Translations under genes and position numbers: made by a program
Notes under the pieces: model-generated
Database searches by the model: none
Told to the model about the DNA's origin: nothing
What the model saw: the letters and a program-made list of their open reading frames with translations, nothing else
NCBI GenBank assembly: GCA_028283655.1
Contig: JAPWKE010000003.1
Location: 496,001-560,000 of the forward strand
DNA length: 64,000 nt
Direction: 5' to 3'
Source of the DNA: Acidobacteriaceae bacterium
GTDB lineage: Bacteria; Acidobacteriota; Terriglobia; Terriglobales; Acidobacteriaceae
Shown here: positions 27,877 through 35,644 of the stretch, piece after piece
How the letters are laid out: every line of letters starts with the position of its first letter
Position numbering within the stretch: position 1 is the first letter of the stretch

Positions 27877-28695
27877 GTGAAATCACTCCAGTACCTTCTG
27901 CCTGCCGTTCTGCTGATGGCGACAACGATTGCGTGCGCGCAGACGGTCGTCGCATCTGAGCCTGTGTCTGTGGCGCAGGAGCCGGCGCTTTCGAAGAACC
28001 CGACGTTTTTGTTTCGCACACTCTCTGCCAGCGAGGAGTTTGATCGCCTTGCCGCGAATGGTACGCAATGGACGACGACGGTGGGGTATACAGAGACCTT
28101 CCATAATTCGTCGATGAGCGTTGGAGGCTCACTGCCGTTTGGGGCTGCGGCGAGCACGGCCGGGAGCCCTGCGGGCGACAGGCCCGTAGTGCTGGGAGAG
28201 GGGAGCTTCAAGGCGCAGTGGATCCCGTATGTGACATCGCAGCATGGTGTTTTGCTGACGACGTCTATGACAGTGCCCAGCGCGGGAGACGATCGCATCG
28301 GCGATGGAAAGTGGCTACTGACGCCGAGCGTCGCCTACGCGCGGTTCTGGGGGCCGCGGCTGCTTGTGGCGCAGTTCTTTCAGCAGCAGGTTTCCTTCGC
28401 AGGACCGGCAGGCCGGTCGAAGGTGAACCGCAGCGATCTTGATCTGTACTCGGTCTACAGCAGCCGAACGCTCCGCTGGTGGTTGACGGGAGACCTGAAC
28501 CTGCGGGTGGACGAAGCGAATCATGACCATGTGCGATCGGCCGCGACGGTGGGGTATGGGCGAGGTCTGCGCAAGGTTTTTGGCGGGACACTGAATGGTT
28601 CCGTGCAGGCGGCAGCTGGTGTGGGAAGGTATCGGCCGTACGACTACATGATTTCCGGTGGGCTTTCGATGGTCGGGTTCCAGTGGAAGCGCTGA
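27877..28695 (+). CDS. Probable outer-membrane beta-barrel protein
   Basis: The 272-residue protein has a signal sequence ending ACAQ and then many short alternating strands with aromatic edges, such as TTVGYTETFHNS, LLTTSMTVPSAGDD and GYGRGLRKVF. It ends in GGLSMVGFQWKR. Neutral strands and a near-terminal Phe-Gln-Trp fit a small outer-membrane barrel. I do not recognise a named family. The start is GTG at 27877. It lies 63 bp behind the lipase-like gene and may share its transcript. Confidence 0.55.
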   Translation: MKSLQYLLPAVLLMATTIACAQTVVASEPVSVAQEPALSKNPTFLFRTLSASEEFDRLAANGTQWTTTVGYTETFHNSSMSVGGSLPFGAAASTAGSPAGDRPVVLGEGSFKAQWIPYVTSQHGVLLTTSMTVPSAGDDRIGDGKWLLTPSVAYARFWGPRLLVAQFFQQQVSFAGPAGRSKVNRSDLDLYSVYSSRTLRWWLTGDLNLRVDEANHDHVRSAATVGYGRGLRKVFGGTLNGSVQAAAGVGRYRPYDYMISGGLSMVGFQWKR

Positions 28696-28727
28696 CGGCG
28701 AAGCTATGGAGCGACTATCGTTAGAGA

Positions 28728-29660
28728 GTGATTATCAGGAATTTCGAGTATCTGCTTGCGCTGCATGGGGAACGCCATTTTTCGCGAGCGGCGAGTGTCT
28801 GTTCTGTCTCTCAACCAACGCTCTCGGCTGGAATTAAGCAGCTTGAAGAAGATATGGGTGTGCAGATTGTGAAGCGTGGACGGCGCTTTGAGGGGCTGAC
28901 GCCGGAGGGCGAGCGCGTGTTGGCGTGGGCTCAGCAGATGCTCGATGATTGCCAGCGTCTAAAGCAGGAGCTCTATACGTTTCGTGAGCAGTCGCTGGGA
29001 GGCCCGTTCAAGGTGGGCGTGCTGCCCGCGACGGTTGCTCTGGCGTCGGTAATGAGCGTTCCATTTGCGGAGAAGGTGCCAGCAGCACAGTTGTCGATTG
29101 AGACGATGGAGAGCGACCTGCTGCTGAAGAAGCTTCGCGCCGGGCAACTGGATATTGCTTTGAGCTATCTGGATGAGACCCCGGAAGAGGGTCTGGCGCA
29201 GCACATGCTCTACCGAGAGCAGATGATCCTGTTTTCGCCGAAGATGGCGTTGAGCGCGACGCGGATTAGCTGGGAGCAGGCGGTCTCGCAGCCTCTTTGC
29301 CTGGTGCGTTCTTCTCTGCCGAATGATGTGGAGGCCCGGTTGCAGTCTGCGCCGAGCATCTTGTGGACGGACTCGACTTCAATTCTGGAGGCGACACTGA
29401 AGACGGGGCGGTACGCTACTGTGATTCCGCAGTCGCTGGCGAGCCACCTTTCGTCGACGCTCCCTGTACGGTCGTATGCGTTCCAGGACCAGACGGCGCA
29501 GGCGAACGTCGGATTTCTGACCGCGCGGGCAGAGCCTATCCCCGTTTTGCTGCGAACGTGGCTTGAACTGGCGCACTCGCCGGAGATGGTAAAGTCTATC
29601 CGCTTGATTCTGAACTCGCATAAGGCATTCGCGCGGAAGCCGCCGCAGGAGCGACGATAG
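28728..29660 (+). CDS. LysR-family transcription regulator
   Basis: The 310-residue protein has the LysR N-terminal helix-turn-helix (ALHGERHFSRAASVCSVSQ then PTLSAGIKQLEEDMGVQIV) and a periplasmic-binding-type effector domain from about residue 90. The start is GTG. It lies 49 bp upstream of the hexulose-phosphate isomerase and synthase genes in the same direction. It may therefore control formaldehyde or pentose-hexose phosphate metabolism, but this link is inferred only from position. The DNA-binding region resembles the OxyR/CynR side of the family. Confidence 0.88.
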   Translation: MIIRNFEYLLALHGERHFSRAASVCSVSQPTLSAGIKQLEEDMGVQIVKRGRRFEGLTPEGERVLAWAQQMLDDCQRLKQELYTFREQSLGGPFKVGVLPATVALASVMSVPFAEKVPAAQLSIETMESDLLLKKLRAGQLDIALSYLDETPEEGLAQHMLYREQMILFSPKMALSATRISWEQAVSQPLCLVRSSLPNDVEARLQSAPSILWTDSTSILEATLKTGRYATVIPQSLASHLSSTLPVRSYAFQDQTAQANVGFLTARAEPIPVLLRTWLELAHSPEMVKSIRLILNSHKAFARKPPQERR

Positions 29661-29709
29661 ATTCTTTCTATGACTGATCTGTATTTCCTGTTGGATTCGG
29701 CGTGAAGCG

Positions 29710-30300
29710 ATGGCCGATGATGGGAAGGTAATGCAGAACACACAGACGGAGTTTACGGCCACGAGCACCCTTCTTCTTGAAGAGGTGCAGAAGACCCTTT
29801 TGCAGGTAAATGCGGAAGAGGCTGGCCGGGCCGCCACGATGCTGCAGCAGGCCAACCGGGTCTTTTTTCTGGGGGCGGGGCGCAGCGGGCTGGCGCTGAA
29901 GATGGCCGCCATGCGGATGATGCACCTCGGCCTGATGGTGTATGTCGCGGGCGAGGTTGTCACACCTGCGATTGCGAGTGGTGATCTGCTGGTGGTGGCT
30001 TCGGGCTCGGGGACGACTGCGGGGCCGGTCCATGCGGCGGAAATCGCGCGGAAAGCCGGAGCGAGTGTGCTGGCGCTTACTGCCTCGGCAGAGTCCGCGC
30101 TTGGCTTGCTGGCGAACTCCGTGGTGGTGATTCCTGCGGCAACCAAGCAAGGGAATGATGGAACGATCTCGCAACAGTATGCTGGCGCCCTCTTTGAGCA
30201 GACTCTTCTGCTCGTGATGGATGCCCTGTTCCAGAACCTGTGGCATCAGCGCGGTGAGACCGCTGAAGAGTTGTGGAAACGCCACGCCAACCTCGAATAA
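29710..30300 (+). CDS. hxlB: 6-phospho-3-hexuloisomerase
   Basis: The enzyme turns hexulose 6-phosphate into fructose 6-phosphate in the ribulose monophosphate pathway. The 196-residue protein is a SIS-domain isomerase, with FFLGAGRSGLALKMAAMRM and ASGSGTTAGPVHAAEIARK as the sugar-phosphate loops, and its length fits the family. The ATG at 29710 follows GTGAAG. The partner synthase begins 18 bp after its stop. The order isomerase then synthase is the reverse of B. subtilis hxlAB. Confidence 0.88.
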   Translation: MADDGKVMQNTQTEFTATSTLLLEEVQKTLLQVNAEEAGRAATMLQQANRVFFLGAGRSGLALKMAAMRMMHLGLMVYVAGEVVTPAIASGDLLVVASGSGTTAGPVHAAEIARKAGASVLALTASAESALGLLANSVVVIPAATKQGNDGTISQQYAGALFEQTLLLVMDALFQNLWHQRGETAEELWKRHANLE

Positions 30301-30317
30301 CCAACTACGGAGTCAAC

Positions 30318-30950
30318 ATGAAACTGCAAGTCGCTATCGATCTTCTCTCTACCGCTGATGCTCTCAAGCTGCTCCACCAGGTTGCGCCGTATGTCGATGT
30401 GATCGAGCTGGGCACGCCGCTGATCAAGCAGCAGGGTCTGAGCGTTGTGACCAATGTGAAGGCGGCTTATCCCGATAAGCTCGTGTTCGCCGATATGAAG
30501 ACGATGGATGCGGGCGAGCTGGAAGCGAACCTTGCGTTTGAAGCTGGCGCAGACATCATGACGGTGCTGGCATCGGCTGCGGATAGCACGATTGCAGGCG
30601 CTGTAAAGTCTGGCAAGGCACATGGCAAGTCTGTTGTGGCCGACATGATCGGTGTGGCGGACAAGGCTGCGCGTTTGCAGGAGCTGAAGGCGCTTGGTGT
30701 GAGCTGGGTTGAGCTTCATGCTGGTCTGGATGAGCAGGCGCAGAGCGGATACAGCATCGAAACACTGCTGGCCGCAGGCAAGAACGCAAGCGTGCCGTTC
30801 TCGGTTGCTGGCGGTATCAATGCAGAGCGCATTGGCGCAGTAGAAGCCGCCGGTGCGACGATTGCGGTTGCAGGCGCTGCTATCTATGGAGCGAAGGACC
30901 CGGCTGCGGCCGCGAAGGCGCTGCGCGAGAAGATCCAGACGCTCGGATAG
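30318..30950 (+). CDS. hxlA: 3-hexulose-6-phosphate synthase
   Basis: This aldolase joins formaldehyde to ribulose 5-phosphate to give hexulose 6-phosphate. The 210-residue protein is a TIM barrel of the OMP-decarboxylase superfamily, with QVAIDLLSTADALKLLHQV, DVIELGTPLIKQQG, FADMKTMDAGELEA (Asp-x-Lys-x-x-Asp metal and substrate site) and FSVAGGINAERI. The ATG at 30318 follows GGAG. Together with hxlB it makes a complete formaldehyde-fixing pair. Without the rest of a methylotrophy set, detoxification or reversal to make ribulose 5-phosphate are the likely uses. Confidence 0.92.
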   Translation: MKLQVAIDLLSTADALKLLHQVAPYVDVIELGTPLIKQQGLSVVTNVKAAYPDKLVFADMKTMDAGELEANLAFEAGADIMTVLASAADSTIAGAVKSGKAHGKSVVADMIGVADKAARLQELKALGVSWVELHAGLDEQAQSGYSIETLLAAGKNASVPFSVAGGINAERIGAVEAAGATIAVAGAAIYGAKDPAAAAKALREKIQTLG

Positions 30951-30969
30951 TTCGTGGAGTGGATGATGC

Positions 30970-31001
30970 AAAGGGCAGGCTGGATTTCCAGCCTGCCCTT
31001 T
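30970..31001. terminator. Bidirectional terminator between hxlA and the LysR gene
   Basis: A perfect 14-bp stem (AAAGGGCAGGCTGG and its complement) with a four-base loop lies between two convergent genes, with T-rich sequence on its right side. Confidence 0.88.
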
Positions 31002-31026
31002 TTCATTTCGAGAAGAAGGGCAGGCG

Positions 31027-31920
31027 TTAGAGCTCTTCCTTGCTGTGTTTTCTTAGGATGTCCAGAAAGCCTGAACGAAGTCGGCTTTCATTCTTGGGGT
31101 TCCAAGCCGCAGCGATGCCAACGTCGGTCATCTCCGGGACCAGAGGCTGAATGGCAACGCCGGGCGAGGCTACGCGTTTGATGCCACCAGGAGCAAGAGC
31201 GACGCCTACGCCAGCTTCTACGAGAGACGCTACGCCATTCCAGGTTCTGGCTGTGCTCACCACTTCGGGTTGGAAACCGGCGTCCAGGCAGGCCTTCAGA
31301 AGAATGTCGTAGCGATTATCTATGCCATTGCGGTCGCGCATGACGAAGCGTTCGGAGGCCAGTTTCGAGAGATCGACGGGGCCATCCGCCAGCGGATGCT
31401 CTGCGGGAAGCACTGCGACGATGCGTTCGGAGTAAAGCAGTTCGCTGGAAAGAATGCGGTCGAATGGAGCAACGACAGGACGTCCAAGCCCAATGTCGAT
31501 CTTGCCGGTGCCGAGGCTCTCCATCTGTTCGCGCGAAAGCATCTCGTGAAGTTCAAGATGAACGCCTGGGTGCAGCTGGCGAAACTCACGAATGCTTTTG
31601 GTGAAGTATGGACCAATACCCCAGGCGAAGAAGCCGATGGTAAGAGTCCCGATATCGCTGGCCATGCCACGCTTGAAAACGGAGACGGCCTCTGTGCTGG
31701 CGCTCAAAACTTTTCGAGCTTCGTCTAGAAACAGCTTTCCCTGCGGGGTCAAAGAAGGGCGGCGGCTCTTGCGAGAGAAGAGCGCGCCGCCAAGTTCAGC
31801 TTCAAGGTCGGCAATTTGTTCACTGATGGCCGACTGTGAGACGTAGAGCCGCTTGCTGGCCTCAACAAAAGAGCCGCGTTCAGCTACTGCGACAAAGTAA
31901 CGTAAATGGCGAAGCTCCAT
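31027..31920 (-). CDS. LysR-family transcription regulator
   Basis: The 297-residue protein begins MELRHLRYFVAVAERGSFVE and carries the LysR helix-turn-helix (ASKRLYVSQSAISEQIADLE). It then has an effector-binding domain with TIGFFAWGIGPYF and GKIDIGLGRPVV. It is the last gene of a minus-strand group with two small antibiotic-biosynthesis-monooxygenase-type proteins and a cupin, 35 bp after the nearer one. It probably responds to a small aromatic or quinone-like compound, but no ligand can be read. It is convergent with hxlA. Confidence 0.9.
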   Translation of the reverse strand: MELRHLRYFVAVAERGSFVEASKRLYVSQSAISEQIADLEAELGGALFSRKSRRPSLTPQGKLFLDEARKVLSASTEAVSVFKRGMASDIGTLTIGFFAWGIGPYFTKSIREFRQLHPGVHLELHEMLSREQMESLGTGKIDIGLGRPVVAPFDRILSSELLYSERIVAVLPAEHPLADGPVDLSKLASERFVMRDRNGIDNRYDILLKACLDAGFQPEVVSTARTWNGVASLVEAGVGVALAPGGIKRVASPGVAIQPLVPEMTDVGIAAAWNPKNESRLRSGFLDILRKHSKEEL

Positions 31921-31955
31921 AGTGTTTTGCCAGAGGTAACTCAGGTGCCTTGTTG

Positions 31956-32396
31956 TTAGTGCTCGTTTGGGAGAAGGGGAGCTGCAACGAGGGCAGTGCG
32001 CGTTGCTCCAGAGTGTTGTACGGCTCGCATAAAGGCAAGGAAGTGCGCGGTGTGGCTGTGCGACTCGCTGGCTGACTGATTTTTATACTCCTCCAGAAGA
32101 AGAACCGTGTCTGGGGAGTCGATCGGTTGGAGTACCTGAAAGTTTAATGTCCCGGCCTCTTTGCGAGTAGCTTCGGCGTTGAGGCTGCATTGCGTAAGAA
32201 ACGCGGCGAGGTTCTGGTGGGGAACTTTGTACGTGACGATCTTGTAGATCGGTACGTTTGCTGGTGTTTGCGCGTGCAGTAAGGTGCCGCACGCGCAAAC
32301 GGCAACAATACTGACGGCACAGAGCCTTTTGCGAAGACGTCCAAGCCCTCGCAAAAGGGCAGTGTCCTTGGGATTGCTGCTAATGACAGAGGACAT
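31956..32396 (-). CDS. Exported ABM-fold (putative quinol monooxygenase-like) protein
   Basis: The 146-residue protein has an N-terminal hydrophobic export segment (LCAVSIVAVCACGTLLHAQ). A single dimeric alpha-beta barrel domain follows (YKIVTYKVPHQNLAAFLTQC, AEATRKEAGTLNFQVLQ, LLEEYKNQSASESH). Family members are small cofactor-free oxygenases such as YgiN, or enzymes in polyketide tailoring. An exported form is unusual. It sits 21 bp after a second, cytosolic ABM gene and may have arisen from the same ancestor. The start codon choice at 32396 is uncertain. Confidence 0.7.
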   Translation of the reverse strand: MSSVISSNPKDTALLRGLGRLRKRLCAVSIVAVCACGTLLHAQTPANVPIYKIVTYKVPHQNLAAFLTQCSLNAEATRKEAGTLNFQVLQPIDSPDTVLLLEEYKNQSASESHSHTAHFLAFMRAVQHSGATRTALVAAPLLPNEH

Positions 32397-32417
32397 AAGG
32401 TCTCCAAGGTTTCTGGT

Positions 32418-32723
32418 TTACTGCCGGTTGAAGAAACGAACGAGCACCTTTTTGACCCCGAGGCGTTCGACGCCCCCGGCAAAGACGGCGTAGTGCGGCG
32501 TAGCCAGGTGAGTGTTGAACGCGGCGCGGTCGTTGTAAACCTCGTAGAGAACTACGCTTGTGGACGCTTCTTCGGCTGTGATGCAGTCGAACTGCTGGCA
32601 GCCGGGTTCGTCCGCGACGGAGTGCTGGCTATCGTAGGCGCAAAGCTCAAGGAACTCGCTGCGATGTTCGGCGGAGACTTCAAACTCGGCGATGACGATG
32701 AAGGTGGTTTTGGGGTTTTCCAT
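32418..32723 (-). CDS. ABM-fold putative quinol monooxygenase
   Basis: The 101-residue protein is a full dimeric alpha-beta barrel monomer, with FIVIAEFEVSAEHRSEFLE, EPGCQQFDCITAEE, VVLYEVYNDRAAFNTHLAT and the H-Y-F pattern near the end. This matches the YgiN-like antibiotic biosynthesis monooxygenase family that oxidises quinols or phenols without metal or flavin. No signal peptide is present. It lies between the cupin gene and the exported ABM gene on the same strand. Confidence 0.8.
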   Translation of the reverse strand: MENPKTTFIVIAEFEVSAEHRSEFLELCAYDSQHSVADEPGCQQFDCITAEEASTSVVLYEVYNDRAAFNTHLATPHYAVFAGGVERLGVKKVLVRFFNRQ

Positions 32724-32810
32724 GAGTGCGCTCCTGCTTGTCGATGTTATTTGGGGCCGACGGCCGCGAGAGGGTCGTCGACCCAGAATAAAAGTGATTG
32801 CGAAGGGGGC

Positions 32811-33275
32811 TTAGTACTCGGGCTTTTCGCCCTTGGCGGGGATGGAGGTGGGGACGCCTGCAACGCCGGAGTAGGTGATGATCAGGACGGTAGGAGTGTC
32901 GCCGGATTCGCCGCGGTGCTGGTCGTCGACGGATTCGGCGAAGGCCTCTCCCTGATGGACGACGTGGGTCTTCCCGCTGGCGCGATCATGCAGCGTAAGT
33001 GTGCCGGAGAGAACGTAGCCCGCGTTGGGGAACGGATGCGTGTGCCAGGGAAGCAGCGTGTGCGGCGCGAGGGTGAGCTTGATGAGAGTGAGCTCGGGCT
33101 GGCCCTTGGGGTAGGCGGTATAAGGCTTGCCGTTCCAGGATTGCTGTTGCTGGAGAAGAATCTCGCGGTGGCCGGTGGCGACGGCTCCGGTGTTTTGCTG
33201 CGCGTGCAGTGCCGGGGTAAGCACGGCTCCCGTGCCTACGAGTGAAACCAATGCTGCGAGAGTCTTGTTCTTCAT
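32811..33275 (-). CDS. Exported cupin-domain protein
   Basis: The 154-residue protein has a signal sequence ending ALHAQ. Its small cupin barrel carries the metal ligands in LPWHTHPFPNAGYVLSGTLT (two His and a turn to Glu/Gly positions) and a second motif in VHQGEAFAESVDDQHRG. Such proteins bind a metal and may act as dioxygenases or isomerases, or simply bind a ligand. As the first gene of the ABM/ABM/LysR group it may act on the same compound in the periplasm. Confidence 0.8.
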   Translation of the reverse strand: MKNKTLAALVSLVGTGAVLTPALHAQQNTGAVATGHREILLQQQQSWNGKPYTAYPKGQPELTLIKLTLAPHTLLPWHTHPFPNAGYVLSGTLTLHDRASGKTHVVHQGEAFAESVDDQHRGESGDTPTVLIITYSGVAGVPTSIPAKGEKPEY

Positions 33276-33451
33276 CGTCGAGCCTCCTAAGGCTGTGCCA
33301 GTCTATGGCGTCCGTTTGCTTATTGGACGACAAGAGGATGCCGGGGAAACACAGTTATTTCCCGCTTGAACTATCGGAAAAAGGCTTGGACAGGGAGGCG
33401 ATCTTTAGCTGACTGTTAGGCGCGGTCGTGTTGAATAGCGGAGATCAGAAA

Positions 33452-33498
33452 CAGCAAAGCCTCGAGCAGAGAGTGCTTGTCTGCTCGAGGCTTTGCTG
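33452..33498 (-). terminator. DAHP synthase terminator
   Basis: A perfect 19-bp stem (CAGCAAAGCCTCGAGCAGA and its complement) with a nine-base loop lies directly behind the DAHP synthase stop. The stem is unusually long. Confidence 0.85.
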
Positions 33499-33507
33499 GA
33501 TGAGGCG

Positions 33508-34572
33508 CTAGTTTGACGGGGTGCGACGTGCGCGGACGGAGGCTGCGAGTTCGCGGAGGAGCGTGGCGGTCTCGGGCCAGTCGATGCAGGCGTCGGTGAT
33601 GCTTTGCCCGTAGGTAAGGGCTTTGCCGTCGACGAGTGACTGCGCACCGGCGACGAGATTGCTCTCGATCATGACGCCCATGATGTGGCGATCGCCTGCG
33701 GCGACCTGTCCTGCGACGTTTGCGGAGACTGTTCCTTGCTTGCGGTGGTCTTTGCCGCTGTTGGCGTGGGAGCAGTCGATCATGATGCGCGGAGCAACGC
33801 CGGACTTCTGCATCTGCGCGACGGTGGCAGCGACGGCGGTGGCGTCGAAGTTGGTCGTCTGGCGTCCGCCGCGGAGGATCATGTGGCAGTCAGGGTTACC
33901 GGAGGTGAGCAGGATAGCGCTCTGGCCGGACTCTGTGCTGCCGAGGAAGGTGTGCGAGTGCGTGGCCGAGAGGATCGCTTCGGCCGCGATCTGGGTGTTG
34001 CCGGAGGTCCCGTTCTTGAAGCCGACGGGGCAGGAGAGTCCCGAAGCAAGCTGACGGTGAACCTGGCTCTCGGTGGTGCGTGCGCCGATGGCTCCCCAAC
34101 TGACGAGGTCGGAGACGTACTGCGGCGAGATCATGTCGAGGAACTCGGTGCCTGCGGGCACGCCTTGCTCGGCGAGGTCGAGCAGAAGGCGGCGTGCGAT
34201 GCGGAGACCGTCGGAGATGCGGAAGGAGTCGTCGAAGTACGGGTCGTTGATGAGGCCCTTCCAGCCGATGGTAGTGCGCGGCTTTTCGAAGTAGACGCGC
34301 ATGACGATCATGAGGTCGTCGGAGAGCTCGGCGATAGCGCCTTTGAGCAGCGCGGCGTACTCACGCGCGGCGGCGGTGTCGTGGATGGAGCAGGGGCCGA
34401 CGACGACGACGAGACGGTCGTCCGTGCCGTTCAGTATCTCGGTGATCTGGCGGCGGGCTTCGAAGACGGTATTGGAGGCGGCTTCGGTGACCGGCATTTC
34501 CTCTTCGAGGAAGATCGGCGGGAGAACGACTTTGGTGGAACGGATGCGGAGGTTGTTTGTGAGATGTGCCAT
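33508..34572 (-). CDS. aroG: 3-deoxy-7-phosphoheptulonate synthase, class I
   Basis: The enzyme joins phosphoenolpyruvate and erythrose 4-phosphate in the first step of aromatic amino-acid synthesis. From ATG 34572 it is 354 residues, close to E. coli AroG (350). Visible family motifs are VVVGPCSIHD, MRVYFEKPRTTIGWKGLIND, ESQVHRQLASGLSCPVGFKN and MIDCSHANSGKDHRKQ. The frame is open to 34842, but that part overlaps glyQ in antisense and has no family character. Feedback type (Phe, Tyr or Trp) cannot be assigned safely. It is divergent from glyQ with 94 bp between. Confidence 0.93.
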   Translation of the reverse strand: MAHLTNNLRIRSTKVVLPPIFLEEEMPVTEAASNTVFEARRQITEILNGTDDRLVVVVGPCSIHDTAAAREYAALLKGAIAELSDDLMIVMRVYFEKPRTTIGWKGLINDPYFDDSFRISDGLRIARRLLLDLAEQGVPAGTEFLDMISPQYVSDLVSWGAIGARTTESQVHRQLASGLSCPVGFKNGTSGNTQIAAEAILSATHSHTFLGSTESGQSAILLTSGNPDCHMILRGGRQTTNFDATAVAATVAQMQKSGVAPRIMIDCSHANSGKDHRKQGTVSANVAGQVAAGDRHIMGVMIESNLVAGAQSLVDGKALTYGQSITDACIDWPETATLLRELAASVRARRTPSN

Positions 34573-34666
34573 TTGCTGTCTTGAACAGGATATAGGGCGG
34601 AACGGAAAGGCGTCAGGAACATGTATTGCTAATCGTGAGAGCCGGGGTTTGGCTACACTATAAGGG

Positions 34667-35644
34667 ATGAAATCCGAAAGCCAGAAGAAGGCCCTGACGT
34701 TCCAGGAGATTCTGTTTACGCTGCAGAAGTTCTGGGCTGAGCATGGGTGCGTATTGCAGCAGCCGTATGACCTTGAGGTCGGTGCGGGAACGATGAGCCC
34801 GGACACGTTTTTGCGTGTGTTGGGGCCGAAGCCGATCAGCATTGCGTACGCGCAGCCGTCGCGCCGTCCGGCCGATGGACGCTATGGCGAGAACCCGAAC
34901 CGGTTGTTCCGCCATACGCAGCTCCAGGTGATTTTGAAACCACCACCAGAGCGTGTGCAGGAGCTTTACCTGGCGTCGCTGGTGGCGATCGGGATCGATC
35001 TCGCCGAGCACGACATCAAGTTCGAAGAAGACAACTGGGAGTGGCCGGTGGGCGGCGCGTGGGGTGTCGGCTGGCAGGTCATGCTGGACGGGCAGGAGAT
35101 CACGCAGTTCACCTACTTCCAGCAGTGCGGCGGTATGGACCTCGACCCGATCTCGGGCGAGATTACCTATGGCCTGGAGCGGCTGGCGCAGTTCGTGCAG
35201 GACCTCGACTCGGTGTATGACATCGTGTGGTCGCGCGATGCGGTGACAGGCAAGGAGCTTACCTACGGACAGGTTCGCCTGCATGAAGAGCAACAGTTCT
35301 CGGCGTACTCGTTTGACTACGCCGATGTGGACAAGCTGTGGCAGCACCTGAATCTGTATGAGGCGGAGTGCAAGGCTTTGCTCGATAAGGCATGGACGTT
35401 GTTTGGAGATGAGAACGCTGAGGCGTTGACGGTGCTGCGTTTCCCGACGATGGGCGCGTACGAGCTTGCGCTGAAGTGCTCGCATACGTTCAACCTGCTG
35501 GATGCTCGCGGCGCAATTTCAGTGACCGAACGCGTGGGTGTCATGGCTCGCATTCGCAACCTGATTGTGGGTGTGGCGAAGGTGTATGCGGAGCAGGAGC
35601 GGTTGAAGGCCGCCCGCAACGAAGAAACATTGGTGGGTGCGTAG
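34667..35644 (+). CDS. glyQ: Glycyl-tRNA synthetase alpha subunit
   Basis: GlyQ is the catalytic subunit of the bacterial alpha2-beta2 glycyl-tRNA synthetase that charges tRNA-Gly. The 325-residue protein has [55 protein letters not shown] and [19 protein letters not shown], as in class II enzymes of this type. Its TAG stop shares one base with the GTG start of glyS, so the two subunits are translationally coupled. Confidence 0.97.
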   Translation: MKSESQKKALTFQEILFTLQKFWAEHGCVLQQPYDLEVGAGTMSPDTFLRVLGPKPISIAYAQPSRRPADGRYGENPNRLFRHTQLQVILKPPPERVQELYLASLVAIGIDLAEHDIKFEEDNWEWPVGGAWGVGWQVMLDGQEITQFTYFQQCGGMDLDPISGEITYGLERLAQFVQDLDSVYDIVWSRDAVTGKELTYGQVRLHEEQQFSAYSFDYADVDKLWQHLNLYEAECKALLDKAWTLFGDENAEALTVLRFPTMGAYELALKCSHTFNLLDARGAISVTERVGVMARIRNLIVGVAKVYAEQERLKAARNEETLVGA

